A stretch of DNA of 64,000 nt from Phaeobacter sp. CECT 5382 (GTDB taxonomy: Bacteria > Pseudomonadota > Alphaproteobacteria > Rhodobacterales > Rhodobacteraceae), in the NCBI RefSeq assembly GCF_001457775.1, contig NZ_CYSG01000006.1, forward strand, positions 1 through 64,000. Direction: 5' to 3'. A model generated the notes under the pieces. It was given only the letters and a program-made list of their open reading frames with translations. It was not told the origin of the DNA and did no database searches. Below are positions 8,405-16,961 of the stretch, in pieces. Every line of letters begins with the position of its first letter. Positions within the stretch are counted from its first letter, which is position 1. The translations under genes and the position numbers were made by a program.

Positions 8405-9364
8405 TTACTGACGCCAGTCGAAGAACCCAGGGCCAGCCTGGGCCAGCAGTTTGGTCGCCATCGCGCGCCCCAGCTCGGCCCCATCTTCAATGGCGCAGCT
8501 CTGATCTTCGGCGATGGCTTCGGATCCATCCGGGCGCAGCACCTCGCCGCGCAGCCGCAGGGTGGTGCCATCCAGTTCGGCAAGGCCCGCAATAGGCGTT
8601 TCGCAGGACCCATCAAGGGCCGCCAGAAAGGCGCGTTCCGCCGCCAGCCGCTGGCCGGTGGTCTTATCATGGATCGCGTCGAGCATGGCCGCCACACGGG
8701 TATCTTCACCGCGCCTTTCAATGCCAATGGCCCCCTGCGCCACGGCGGGCAGCATGTCTGTTGTCTCGATTTCGGTTGCAGGCACATCCGCCATTGCCAG
8801 CCGGTTCAGGCCTGCCATGGCCAGGAATGTGCATTCCGCCACGCCATCATTCAGCTTTTTCAACCGGGTCTGCACATTACCGCGAAACTCTACGACCTTC
8901 AGATCGGGGCGGCGGTTCATTAGCTGCGCGCGCCGACGCAGCGACGAGGTGCCGACAACAGCCCCGGCAGCAAGATCCTGCAGGCGGGAGAATTTAGGCG
9001 ACACAAAGGCATCGCGCACATCTTCGCGCGGCAGGTAACAGTCCAGCAGCAGGCCCGCAGGCTGCATCACCGGCATATCCTTCATCGAATGCACCGCAAT
9101 ATCGATGGCACCGGACAAAAGATCCTCTTCGATCTCTTTGGTGAACAGCCCCTTGCCACCAAGCTCTTTCAGCGGCTTGTCTGCCGCGATCAGTGCCTGA
9201 TTGTCGCCACTGGTCTTGATCACCACAATCTCGAACGCCTCGGGCGGCAGATCAAAGGCCTCGCTCAGTCGGCGGCGGGTCTCATAGGCCTGAGCCAGTG
9301 CCAGCGGCGATCCACGAGTGCCGATTTTCAGCGGAGAAGCGGGGGAGGGCAGGTTCTGTGTCAT
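8405..9364 (-). CDS. hemC: Hydroxymethylbilane synthase (porphobilinogen deaminase)
   Basis: A 319-residue cytosolic enzyme that joins four porphobilinogens into hydroxymethylbilane. Family marks are KIGTRGSPLALAQA at the N-terminus, LGGKGLFTKEIEE with DIAVHSMKDMP (the catalytic Asp region), the arginine-rich SSLRRRAQL, and LDGSCETPI, whose Cys carries the dipyrromethane cofactor. The start at 9364 (MTQNLPSP) fits the family; an upstream in-frame extension of 12 codons is unlikely. It is divergent from hemE across 121 bp, so tetrapyrrole genes on both sides may share regulation. Confidence 0.97.
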   Translation of the reverse strand: MTQNLPSPASPLKIGTRGSPLALAQAYETRRRLSEAFDLPPEAFEIVVIKTSGDNQALIAADKPLKELGGKGLFTKEIEEDLLSGAIDIAVHSMKDMPVMQPAGLLLDCYLPREDVRDAFVSPKFSRLQDLAAGAVVGTSSLRRRAQLMNRRPDLKVVEFRGNVQTRLKKLNDGVAECTFLAMAGLNRLAMADVPATEIETTDMLPAVAQGAIGIERRGEDTRVAAMLDAIHDKTTGQRLAAERAFLAALDGSCETPIAGLAELDGTTLRLRGEVLRPDGSEAIAEDQSCAIEDGAELGRAMATKLLAQAGPGFFDWRQ

Positions 9365-9485
9365 GCAATGACCTTTAGTAGCGGCGATATGCCGTTGCAA
9401 GCACTGGTCAGGCTGCCCTTGACAATTTGCCGCTTTGGGCCGACCTCATACCACCAGATGAGGGCACGCAAAAATCGAGGGTGAC

Positions 9486-10520
9486 ATGGCCGAACAAAAG
9501 AAAATTCTGCGCGCATTGGCGGGTGAAACACAGGATGTGCCGCCGATCTGGATGATGCGTCAGGCTGGCCGCTACCTGCCGGAATATCGCGCGACCCGTG
9601 CGCAGGCCGGGGATTTTCTCAAGCTCTGCTACAATCCGGACCTGGCTGCCGAAGTCACCCTGCAGCCGATCCGCCGCTATGGCTTTGATGCGGCGATCCT
9701 GTTTGCTGATATCCTGCTGATCCCCCAGGCGCTGGGCGCGGACCTGTGGTTTGTCACCGGCGAAGGCCCACGTCTTTCGACCATCACAACCGAGGCGAAT
9801 TTTGCCAAGCTCGGCCCGGCATCAGACATTCACGAGACCCTGAACCCGATCTATGAGACGGTCAAAATCCTGTCCAAGGAGCTGCCTGCCGAAACCACGC
9901 TGATCGGTTTTGCCGGGGCACCCTGGACTGTGGCCACCTATATGATTGCCGGTCGTGGCACGCCGGATCAGGGTCCGGCGCATGCGCTGAAACAGGAAAA
10001 CAGAGCCTTGTTCGAGGCGCTGCTGGCGCGCATCACCGAGGCCACCATTGATTATCTGTCGATGCAGATCAAAGCCGGCGCCGAAGTGGTGAAGATTTTC
10101 GACAGCTGGGCAGGCTCGCTCAAAGGCGAAGATTTCCACAAATACGCGCTGGAGCCCTGCCGCCAGATCACCGCCGCCCTGAAAGAGCGTCATCCCGGCA
10201 TTCCTGTGATTGGCTTTCCTCGTGAGGCAGGCGAAAAATACCTCGGCTTTGCCAAGGCAACCGGTATCGACTGTCTGGCGCTGGACAACTCGGTTGATCC
10301 CATCTGGGCGGCACAAAACCTGCAGGTCGATGGCTGTGTGCAGGGCAACCTCGCCTCGCGCCACATGGTCACAGGTGGTCAGGATCTGGTGGATGAGACC
10401 CGCGCCATTGTTGAGGCCTTCAAGAATGGGCCGCATATTTTCAACCTTGGCCATGGCATCACTCCGGATGCGGACCCGGACAATGTACAGCTGATGATCG
10501 ACACGGTTCGTGGCGGCTGA
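9486..10520 (+). CDS. hemE: Uroporphyrinogen decarboxylase
   Basis: A 344-residue enzyme that removes the four acetate carboxyls of uroporphyrinogen III, feeding coproporphyrinogen to HemF. The signature [17 protein letters not shown] lies at residues 18-34 and the second, IGFAGAPWT, near 140; the catalytic Asp is in ILFADILL. Length is typical. The stop overlaps the start of the following GNAT gene by 11 bp, indicating translational coupling. In Caulobacter hemE borders the replication origin; nothing origin-like is seen here. Confidence 0.97.
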   Translation: MAEQKKILRALAGETQDVPPIWMMRQAGRYLPEYRATRAQAGDFLKLCYNPDLAAEVTLQPIRRYGFDAAILFADILLIPQALGADLWFVTGEGPRLSTITTEANFAKLGPASDIHETLNPIYETVKILSKELPAETTLIGFAGAPWTVATYMIAGRGTPDQGPAHALKQENRALFEALLARITEATIDYLSMQIKAGAEVVKIFDSWAGSLKGEDFHKYALEPCRQITAALKERHPGIPVIGFPREAGEKYLGFAKATGIDCLALDNSVDPIWAAQNLQVDGCVQGNLASRHMVTGGQDLVDETRAIVEAFKNGPHIFNLGHGITPDADPDNVQLMIDTVRGG

Positions 10521-11052
10521 ACGCAGCCCATCGCAGATCGGCCTGCGCCCGGCGCGTCTTGATGACGCGTCGAGTCTGGCGGCGCTTGCGATTGAGGTCT
10601 GGGTCGGCACCTATCTGCGTCTTGGGGTGAATGCGCAGTTTGCTGACTACGTCTTTGGCGAGCTGACCCCCACCCGGTTCCGCGAGCTGCTGCAGATGCC
10701 AAGTGAGACTTTCATCGTTTCGCAAAATCTCGAAGGGATCGACGGGTTTATCCGTATCTCGGATGGGCCTCGGCCGCCCAATGGCCCCGGCTCTGCGGTA
10801 GAGATCGCGACGCTTTATGTGCAACCGCGCCATCATGGACGTGGTCTGGGCAAGGCACTGTTGCAAGCGGGTCTGCACCACTGTGCCGAGCTGGGGCGCG
10901 ACGCGCCCTGGCTGACCACGAATGCGCAGAACAGCGCAGCGATCGCCTTTTACCAAGATCAGGGATTTGTGGTGACGGGCCAGACGCATTTCCGGATCGG
11001 GGCAGAAGCCTACCTCAACGAGGTGCTCACCTATTGGGGCGGTGGGCGCTAG
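10510..11052 (+). CDS. GNAT-family N-acetyltransferase
   Basis: A 180-residue single-domain GNAT. The acetyl-CoA pyrophosphate-binding motif appears as [13 protein letters not shown] near residue 105, after the beta-4 strand VEIATLYV, and the C-terminal [17 protein letters not shown] segment matches the family's motif B. The start is GTG at 10510, overlapping hemE by 11 bp; there is no better-placed ATG. The acceptor substrate is not deducible. Coupling to hemE is positional only and does not imply a role in heme synthesis. Confidence 0.88.
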   Translation: MAAERSPSQIGLRPARLDDASSLAALAIEVWVGTYLRLGVNAQFADYVFGELTPTRFRELLQMPSETFIVSQNLEGIDGFIRISDGPRPPNGPGSAVEIATLYVQPRHHGRGLGKALLQAGLHHCAELGRDAPWLTTNAQNSAAIAFYQDQGFVVTGQTHFRIGAEAYLNEVLTYWGGGR

Positions 11053-11146
11053 CTTGATCGGCCCTGTCGGCTTGCATATATAGGCTGCTTCGGGCATCAG
11101 CACGACAACTGAGATTACTCTCATCCCCAGATACGAGGGCAGACCC

Positions 11147-11311
11147 ATGGACTATGGAAAGACCGGAGCCGCGCGCAGAGGCACAAATGCACCGCGCCAC
11201 GCCGAGCATAATGCCAAAGGCAGCCGCAAGAACCCCTATGACAAAGCCGAAGACAAGTCGGCGCTGCTGGCCCGCATGAAGGCCGCAGCAACAGAAAAGA
11301 AAGAGGGCTGA
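11147..11311 (+). CDS. Small basic protein of unknown function, 54 residues
   Basis: An ATG at 11147 opens a 54-codon frame ending TGA at 11309-11311. The product begins MDYGKTGAARRG and is hydrophilic and Lys/Arg/Ala-rich, with no membrane segment or Cys; its C-terminal half is likely one helix (ALLARMKAAATEKKEG). Support for a real gene: GAGGG 8-12 bases before the start, a TATATA-like -10 region near 11080, and a strong intrinsic terminator 24 bp after the stop. It therefore appears to be a monocistronic gene. I do not recognise the family; abundance, nucleic-acid binding or a stress role are only guesses. Confidence 0.72.
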   Translation: MDYGKTGAARRGTNAPRHAEHNAKGSRKNPYDKAEDKSALLARMKAAATEKKEG

Positions 11312-11335
11312 TTGCCCTCCATTTTGACGTGATTC

Positions 11336-11372
11336 AACCCGCGCTACAGATGGTTCTGGCGCGGGTTTTTTT
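11336..11372 (+). terminator. Rho-independent terminator after the 54-codon gene
   Basis: Perfect 9-bp arms AACCCGCGC and GCGCGGGTT around a 14-base loop, followed by TTTTT. On the minus strand the stem lacks a T-run, so it mainly serves the plus-strand small gene; it may also slow transcription from the convergent acyl-CoA dehydrogenase gene. Confidence 0.88.
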
Positions 11373-11391
11373 ATGCGGTGCCGCGCGCCAT

Positions 11392-12549
11392 TCAGGCTTT
11401 CAGGCTGCGGGCGATCAGCTCTTTCATGATCTCGTTTGAGCCACCATAGATCTTTTGCACCCGTGCATCGGCATACATGGTCGAGATCGGGTATTCCGAC
11501 ATATAGCCATAGCCGCCAAACAGTTGCAGGCATTCATCCATGGTGTCGCATTGCATCTGCGTCACCCACCATTTCGCCATCGAGGCCGTGGTGGCGTCCA
11601 GCTCGCCGCGCAGATGTTTGGCAACGCAGTCATCCAGAAACACCCGGGCGATATGGGCGATGGTTTTGACCTCGGCCAGTTTGAAACGCGTGTTCTGCAT
11701 CTCCAACAGGGGTTTGCCAAAGGCTTTGCGCTCCGCCGTGTAGGCCACGGTTTCCTCCAGCGCCTTGTCCATTGCGGCAGCGCCGCCCAGAGCCACCACC
11801 AGGCGTTCCTGCGGTAGCGATTTCATCAACTGATAGAACCCCTGACCCTCGACCCCGCCCAGCAGGTTTTCCGGCGGCACGCGCACATTGTCAAAGAACA
11901 GCTCTGATGTGTCCTGGCTCTTGAGGCCGAGCTTTTCCAGATTGCGTCCGCGGGCGAACCCCGGCGCATCGGCCGTCTCTACCACGATAAGCGAGATCCC
12001 TTTGGAGCCCAGGGAGGGGTCGGTTTTGGTGACAACGATGATCAGATCCGCCTGCTGACCATTGGTGATGAATGTCTTGGAACCACTGACCACATATTCA
12101 TTGCCATCGAGTTTGGCCGTGGTCTTGATGCTTTGCAGGTCTGACCCGGTGCCGGGTTCGGTCATGGCGATGGCGCAGACCATCTCACCGGTTGCCATCT
12201 TGGGCAGCCAGCGTTTCTTTTGCTCTTCCGAGCCATAGTCGAGGATATACCCGGCACAGATCTGGCTGTGTACAGAGTTGCCAAACCCGGAAAACCCGGC
12301 GGCGCGGTATTGTTCGGTGGCAATCACTGCCTCGTGGCGAAAGTCACCGCCCATGCCGCCGTATTCTTCGGGGACCGAGGCGCATAGGATACCGATCTCA
12401 CCAGCCTTGTTCCAGAAATCGCGGTCGATATGGCCCTGCTCCTGCCAGCGTGCCTCATGCGGGACCATTTCATTGGCATAAAAATCGCGCAAGGAATCCT
12501 GGAGCATGGTCAGCTCGTCGTCCATCCAGGGAGAAATATGTGCAGTCAT
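11392..12549 (-). CDS. Acyl-CoA dehydrogenase
   Basis: A 385-residue FAD-dependent acyl-CoA dehydrogenase introducing a trans-2 double bond. The signatures are CAIAMTEPGTGSDL (near 125, flavin contact), the SGSKTFITNG segment, and the C-terminal QLFGGYGYMSEYP with RVQKIYGGSNEIMKELI. The usual catalytic Glu (near 370) would be in YGGSNEI. It is the last gene of a six-gene operon, 8 bp after the racemase gene. Being next to an alpha-methylacyl-CoA racemase, it is inferred to act on a (2S)-methyl-branched acyl-CoA, as peroxisomal and actinobacterial counterparts do. Confidence 0.93.
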   Translation of the reverse strand: MTAHISPWMDDELTMLQDSLRDFYANEMVPHEARWQEQGHIDRDFWNKAGEIGILCASVPEEYGGMGGDFRHEAVIATEQYRAAGFSGFGNSVHSQICAGYILDYGSEEQKKRWLPKMATGEMVCAIAMTEPGTGSDLQSIKTTAKLDGNEYVVSGSKTFITNGQQADLIIVVTKTDPSLGSKGISLIVVETADAPGFARGRNLEKLGLKSQDTSELFFDNVRVPPENLLGGVEGQGFYQLMKSLPQERLVVALGGAAAMDKALEETVAYTAERKAFGKPLLEMQNTRFKLAEVKTIAHIARVFLDDCVAKHLRGELDATTASMAKWWVTQMQCDTMDECLQLFGGYGYMSEYPISTMYADARVQKIYGGSNEIMKELIARSLKA

Positions 12550-12557
12550 GGGATTGC

Positions 12558-13649
12558 TCAGTCCTTGTTGCGGCCGAGTTCGGCCAGAATGTCTGTTGTG
12601 TGTTGGCCGCGCTCGGGGCTTTGCGGGGCTTGCCAGTCAGTTTGATCTGAAAACCTGGGCGCTGGTGCAGCCTGCAAGATGCCGTCAGCCTCAACCCAGG
12701 TGCCACGGGCATTCATTGGGTGGTGCAGCGCCTCTGTCGGGCTCAGTACCGGGGCGACGCAGGCATCGGTTGCGTTGAAAATCTCTGCCCAATGGGCGCG
12801 GGGCTGGCTGGCAAAGATCCCCGCCAGCCGCCCGGTCAGAACCGGCCAGAGCCTCTTGTCGAACTGGCGTTTGAAATCGTCATCCTGGCTTAACCCCATC
12901 CGTGACAGGAATTGCGCATAGAACTTTGGCTCCAGACATTGCACGGTCATGTAGCCGCCGTCCGCGCAGACATATGAGCGGCTCCAATGCGGGCCATCCA
13001 GCAGGTTCTGCCCGCGTGTGTCGCCAAAGCCGCCGGCCTGACGGATGCTCATGAGCAGGTTCATCATATGGGCGGAGCCATCGTAGATCGCCGCATCGAC
13101 CACGGTGCCCTCACCGCTGGTTTTGGCGCGCAGCAGTCCGGCCAGCATTCCGGCGGCCAGATACATCGCGCCGCCGCCAATATCGCCAACCAGTGTTGCG
13201 GGCGTCAGCGGCGCATCACCGGGGTTTGACGCATACCAGAGCGCGCCAGAGAGGGAGATATAGTTTAGATCATGCCCTGCGGTTTCAGACAGCGCACTGT
13301 CCTGACCCCAGCCGGTCATGCGGCCAAAAACCAGTTGCGGGTTTATTGCATGGCAGGCTTCGGGGCCAATGCCCAGCCGCTCCATCACGCCGGGGCGAAA
13401 GCCTTCGATCAGCCCATCGGTTGTGTCCACCAGTGCCAGAAAGGTTTGAATGTCGTCTGGGTCTTTCAGATCCAGCTCGATCGAGCGTTTGCCGCGATCC
13501 AGCACGGATCGTTCCGGCATGCCGGGGGTGACGCCGCCACCCTTGCGGTGGACGCAGATCACATCGGCACCCATATCTGCCAGCCACATGGCGGCAAAAG
13601 GGCCGGGGCCGAGGCCCTCGACCTCGATGATGCGGGTGCCTTCGAGCAT
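12558..13649 (-). CDS. CaiB/BaiF family protein, probable alpha-methylacyl-CoA racemase
   Basis: A 363-residue class III CoA-transferase-fold protein. The active-site elements match alpha-methylacyl-CoA racemase (AMACR) rather than a transferase: AGHDLNYISLSGAL supplies the catalytic His, and LVGDIGGGAMYLA the catalytic Asp. AMACR interconverts (2R)- and (2S)-methylacyl-CoA so that branched chains can enter beta-oxidation. The start at 13649 (MLEGTRIIEV) has AGAGGAAG just upstream. Surrounding acyl-CoA dehydrogenase, hydratase and thiolase genes support this reading. A CoA-transferase of a dicarboxylic acid remains the alternative. Confidence 0.87.
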   Translation of the reverse strand: MLEGTRIIEVEGLGPGPFAAMWLADMGADVICVHRKGGGVTPGMPERSVLDRGKRSIELDLKDPDDIQTFLALVDTTDGLIEGFRPGVMERLGIGPEACHAINPQLVFGRMTGWGQDSALSETAGHDLNYISLSGALWYASNPGDAPLTPATLVGDIGGGAMYLAAGMLAGLLRAKTSGEGTVVDAAIYDGSAHMMNLLMSIRQAGGFGDTRGQNLLDGPHWSRSYVCADGGYMTVQCLEPKFYAQFLSRMGLSQDDDFKRQFDKRLWPVLTGRLAGIFASQPRAHWAEIFNATDACVAPVLSPTEALHHPMNARGTWVEADGILQAAPAPRFSDQTDWQAPQSPERGQHTTDILAELGRNKD

Positions 13650-13732
13650 GGTGTCTTCCTCTTTTTTGCCAGCCAAAGACTGGGCTGCGCCCGATCCTCC
13701 AACGGGAGGGGCGGGCGCAGTTGTTTTACAGG

Positions 13733-14557
13733 CTAGGCGGTCAGCCCGCCGCCGACGATCAAAGTCTGGCCGGAAACGTAGTTGCTTTCGGGAATGCAGA
13801 ACAGATAGACGCCGCCTGCAGCCTCTTCCGGGGTACCTGCGCGCCCGATGGGGATCATCATCTCAAAGCCTTTGACGACCTTTTTGGGGATGCCGATACC
13901 GATGGTATTGCCTTCGACCTCGATGGCCTTCTTCTCATCCGTGGCCTCGGTCAGGCGGGTGGAGATCATGCCGAATGCCACCGCGTTGACGTTGACCTTG
14001 TAGCGGCCCCATTCCTTGGCCATGGTTTTGGTCATGCCGACAATCCCAGCCTTGGCCGAGGAATAATTGGCCTGGCCCGCATTGCCACCGGTACCGGCGA
14101 TGGACGAGATATTCACCACTTTGCGGAACACTTCGCGCCCCTCTGAAGCCTCGATTGCGGCCTGTTCAGCAATAAACGGTGCGGCTGCGCGCAGGATCTG
14201 AAACGGCGCCTTGAGGTGCACGTCGATCATGGCGTCAAACTGCTGGTCGGTCATCTTGCCGATAAAGCTGTCCCAAGTGTAGCCGGCATTGTTGACGATA
14301 ATGTCGATGCCGCCAAATTTGTCGATGCCAGCCTGGATGAAATCATTGGCAAAACCGGGTGCGGTGACAGATCCGGGAATGGCGAGTGCTTTGCCGCCCA
14401 TGGCTTCGATTTCGGCGACGACCTCCTGTGCCGGTTCCACATCCAGATCGTTCAGCACCACATTGGCGCCGTCACTGGCCAGTTTCAGCGCGATGGAACG
14501 GCCAATGCCGCGGCCTGCTCCGGTGATATAGGCGGTCTTGCCTGCGAGTTTGGTCAT
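13733..14557 (-). CDS. SDR-family 3-hydroxyacyl-CoA dehydrogenase-like protein
   Basis: A 274-residue classical SDR with TGAGRGIG (about 12-19), NNAGYTWD, the serine in VVNISSIAG, the catalytic YSSAK, and a C-terminal SGQTLIVGGG. In this operon it most likely oxidises the (3R)-hydroxyacyl-CoA made by the MaoC hydratase, as the SDR domain of peroxisomal multifunctional enzyme 2 does. A FabG-like 3-oxoacyl-ACP reductase is the alternative from sequence alone. A 150-bp spacer precedes it, the longest gap in the operon. Confidence 0.9.
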   Translation of the reverse strand: MTKLAGKTAYITGAGRGIGRSIALKLASDGANVVLNDLDVEPAQEVVAEIEAMGGKALAIPGSVTAPGFANDFIQAGIDKFGGIDIIVNNAGYTWDSFIGKMTDQQFDAMIDVHLKAPFQILRAAAPFIAEQAAIEASEGREVFRKVVNISSIAGTGGNAGQANYSSAKAGIVGMTKTMAKEWGRYKVNVNAVAFGMISTRLTEATDEKKAIEVEGNTIGIGIPKKVVKGFEMMIPIGRAGTPEEAAGGVYLFCIPESNYVSGQTLIVGGGLTA

Positions 14558-14707
14558 TGTTGGGCATCCTATGTAGAAAACTATTGGAAAATCCCGCCCG
14601 GCGGGACGCCGGGGTGCGCCCGAGCCTCCCCGTCAAACCGGAGGTTTGCCTCTGGCAAACGGGAGGGCGCATTCGCTTCCTCCCAGGCTCAGGCGCACCC
14701 CGAGTGA

Positions 14708-15130
14708 TTATGGCAGCGCGACCAGCGCCTGACCGGCCAGTTTTACATCACCATGCTGATCGGCGGCCTGGATTTCCAGCGTGACCAGATTGCCTGCGTG
14801 TTTTTCCACCACACGCCCGGTGCAGGTCACCACCGCATGGATCTGGGTGATCGCCACAAACCGGGTGGAGAATTCACGCACTGCTGTCTGCGGCACCCAG
14901 GCGGTGACCAGATGGCCCAGATAGGCCATGTTCAGCATGCCATGGGCAAAGACATCCGGCATTCCGGCAGCCTTGGCGAAATCGATGTCGATATGGATCG
15001 GATTGTGATCGCCTGAGGCGCCGGCAAACAACGCCAGCGTTGTGCGGCTGATCGCGCGCTGGGTGAGGGGCGGCAGGGTGTCGCCAACCGCAACCCCGGC
15101 GTAGGTCAAATCATTCACGGCGGTGCTCAT
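14708..15130 (-). CDS. MaoC-family enoyl-CoA hydratase (hydratase 2 catalytic half)
   Basis: A 140-residue single hot-dog protein. The hydratase-2 motif reads ASGDHNPIHIDIDFAKAAG (about residues 37-55), with the catalytic Asp and His of (R)-specific enoyl-CoA hydratases. It hydrates trans-2-enoyl-CoA to (3R)-hydroxyacyl-CoA. The gene overlaps the preceding hot-dog gene by ATGA, so the two are translationally coupled and likely form a heteromeric hydratase, as is known for paired MaoC proteins in mycobacterial cholesterol breakdown. Confidence 0.92.
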   Translation of the reverse strand: MSTAVNDLTYAGVAVGDTLPPLTQRAISRTTLALFAGASGDHNPIHIDIDFAKAAGMPDVFAHGMLNMAYLGHLVTAWVPQTAVREFSTRFVAITQIHAVVTCTGRVVEKHAGNLVTLEIQAADQHGDVKLAGQALVALP

Positions 15131-15573
15131 GATGGGTTCCTCACGACGATGGTGCGGGTCATGGTGCCAAGATCTTCGCCCAACTGGTTCTGAGCACTTG
15201 TTTTCAGGATGACGAATTCCATCGCGCCGCCCTTTTTGTCGTAGATGTCTTCGACCGAGCTGATCAGCGTCACCTGATCGCCAGCACAGATTGGCGCACC
15301 ATAGGTAAAGGCCTGCTCGCCATGCAGCACCCGGGCCAGATCGATCTTCATCTCATTGATGAAATAGAAGGGATCATCCCGTTCAAGATCCAGCGTGAAA
15401 AGAAAGGTCAGCGGCGCGGGGATGTTACGATAGCCTGCCGCCTGCGCGGCGGCAGTATCTGAATAGATCGGATCGCGCTGGGCCGTGGCCCGGGCAAAGG
15501 CGCGCAGACGCCCTGCCTCGACCTCGACCGTCAGCGGCGCAAAGCTTTGACCGATGAAGGCTCTGTCAATCAT
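15127..15573 (-). CDS. MaoC-like N-terminal (FAS1-type) dehydratase domain protein
   Basis: A 148-residue hot-dog protein of the FAS1-like dehydratase/MaoC N-terminal type. It lacks the full Asp-His hydratase-2 motif of its partner, having RATAQRDPIYSDTAAAQ in that place, so it is probably the substrate-binding, non-catalytic half of a two-subunit hydratase. The start at 15573 (MIDRAFIGQSF) is 10 bp after the thiolase stop; longer in-frame starts would overlap the thiolase gene. It overlaps the downstream MaoC gene by 4 bp. Confidence 0.9.
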   Translation of the reverse strand: MIDRAFIGQSFAPLTVEVEAGRLRAFARATAQRDPIYSDTAAAQAAGYRNIPAPLTFLFTLDLERDDPFYFINEMKIDLARVLHGEQAFTYGAPICAGDQVTLISSVEDIYDKKGGAMEFVILKTSAQNQLGEDLGTMTRTIVVRNPS

Positions 15574-15583
15574 GCGGGCCTCC

Positions 15584-16768
15584 TCAGGCGGCTTGATACA
15601 GGGTGACGACGCAGGCGCCTCCCAGACCAAGGTTGTGCTGCAGCGCAGTGCGCGCACCCTCTACCTGTGTCGCACCAGCGGTGCCGCGCAATTGCCGCGT
15701 CAGCTCGTAACATTGCGCCAGACCAGTGGCGCCCAATGGGTGGCCCTTGGACAGCAGCCCGCCCGATGGGTTGGTCACATATTTGCCGCCATAAGTGTTG
15801 TCGCCATTCGCGATGAACTTGCTGGCGCCGCCCTCGGGACACAGACCCAGACCCTCGTAGGTGATCATCTCATTATGGGCAAAACAGTCGTGCAGCTCGA
15901 CCACGTCGACATCGTCAATCGCAATGCCGGTCTGTTCCTGCACCTGTTTGGCGGCAGCGGCCGTCATGTCGTAGCCGACCAGCTGCATCATGTCATGGGC
16001 GTCAAAGGTCGAGGCATAGTCGGTGGTCATCGCCTGACCTTTGATGCGCACCGCCTGATTGAGGCCGTGTTTTTTGGCGTAGTCTTCGCTGACAATGATC
16101 GCGGCGGCAGCGCCACAGGTCGGCGGGCAGGCCATCAGGCGGGTCATTACACCGTCCCAGATCATCGGGCTGTCCAGCACATCCTGTGGTGACAGCTCTT
16201 GGCGGAACAGCGCCAGTGGATTGTTCACCGCATGACGGCTGGCCTTGGCGCGAATGCGGGCCAGATCGGTCAGCGAGCTGCCGTGTTTTTCCATGTGCGA
16301 TTTGCCTGCACCGCCGAAATAGCGCAGCGCCAGCGGGATTTCGGGGCGGCCAACCAGATCATCGGTTTCCGTATCAAAGGCATCAAAGGGGCTGGGGCGA
16401 TCCGTCCAATGCGAGGTCAGCGCACCGGGCTTCATATGTTCAAACCCCAGCGCCACAGCAACATCGACAGCGCCGGATTGCACTGCTTGCCGTGCCATGA
16501 ACAATGCGGTCGACCCAGTAGAGCAGTTGTTGTTCACATTCATCACCGGAATGCCGGTCATGCCCACCTTATAAAGCACCGCCTGCCCGCAGGTGCTGTC
16601 ACCGTAGACGTAACCTGCATAGGCCTGCTGAACCGCATCATACGAGATGCCCGCATCCGCCAGCGCGTCGCGCAGGGCTTTGGCGCCCATTTCGGTATAG
16701 GGCTCATTCTGGCCAGGTTTGGCGAATTTTGTCATGCCGACGCCGGCAACCAGTACCTCTGATGTCAT
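15584..16768 (-). CDS. SCP-x-type thiolase (acetyl/propionyl-CoA acyltransferase)
   Basis: A 394-residue thiolase of the non-condensing, sterol-carrier-protein-x/lipid-transfer-protein subgroup. The acyl-accepting cysteine is in NNNCSTGSTAL (about residue 89), a second motif HDCFAHNEM carries the conserved His, and GGLLSKGHPLGATG provides the C-terminal glycine-rich loop. SCP-x thiolases cleave 3-oxoacyl-CoAs with 2-methyl branches, releasing propionyl-CoA. It is the first gene of the operon and faces the TetR gene across 193 bp holding two operator-like sites. Confidence 0.93.
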   Translation of the reverse strand: MTSEVLVAGVGMTKFAKPGQNEPYTEMGAKALRDALADAGISYDAVQQAYAGYVYGDSTCGQAVLYKVGMTGIPVMNVNNNCSTGSTALFMARQAVQSGAVDVAVALGFEHMKPGALTSHWTDRPSPFDAFDTETDDLVGRPEIPLALRYFGGAGKSHMEKHGSSLTDLARIRAKASRHAVNNPLALFRQELSPQDVLDSPMIWDGVMTRLMACPPTCGAAAAIIVSEDYAKKHGLNQAVRIKGQAMTTDYASTFDAHDMMQLVGYDMTAAAAKQVQEQTGIAIDDVDVVELHDCFAHNEMITYEGLGLCPEGGASKFIANGDNTYGGKYVTNPSGGLLSKGHPLGATGLAQCYELTRQLRGTAGATQVEGARTALQHNLGLGGACVVTLYQAA

Positions 16769-16846
16769 GGTCTCTCTCCTCTAAACCAACTGGGGTGGGC
16801 GAACTTTGTCTGGGCGAATCTCGCGTAGGGTCTAACACGAAATTTG

Positions 16847-16865
16847 AATTACACTTGTCGGTTAC
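16847..16865 (+). promoter_or_regulatory. Putative TetR operator, copy 1
   Basis: AATTACAC-N6-GTTAC in the spacer between the thiolase and TetR genes, 79 bp upstream of the thiolase start. The same motif, with identical 6-base spacing, occurs in reverse orientation at 16901-16919. Two opposed copies in a divergent regulator-operon spacer suggest binding sites of the TetR protein encoded next door. Confidence 0.6.
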
Positions 16866-16900
16866 TTTTTGCCGGGGCTGGGCAAGAGGTCAAGAATGAT

Positions 16901-16919
16901 GTAACTCAAGGGTGTAATT
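16901..16919 (-). promoter_or_regulatory. Putative TetR operator, copy 2 (inverted)
   Basis: The minus-strand sequence is AATTACAC-N6-GTTAC, matching the site at 16847. The centres of the two sites are 54 bp apart, roughly five helical turns. It lies 43 bp before the TetR start, so binding here could autoregulate the regulator. Confidence 0.6.
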
Positions 16920-16961
16920 ACCGGGCGTCACCTGCGCGAGTTGACCAATCGGAAAGACAAC

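Noticed and set aside
9419-9447. Promoter for hemE with TTGACA
   Set aside because: The -35 is good but no acceptable -10 lies 16-19 bp downstream, so I mention it only as a possibility and do not list it as a feature.
9365-9485. Chromosomal replication origin next to hemE, as in Caulobacter
   Set aside because: The 121-bp spacer has no DnaA box, no AT-rich element, and the genes flanking hemE are not those of the Caulobacter origin.
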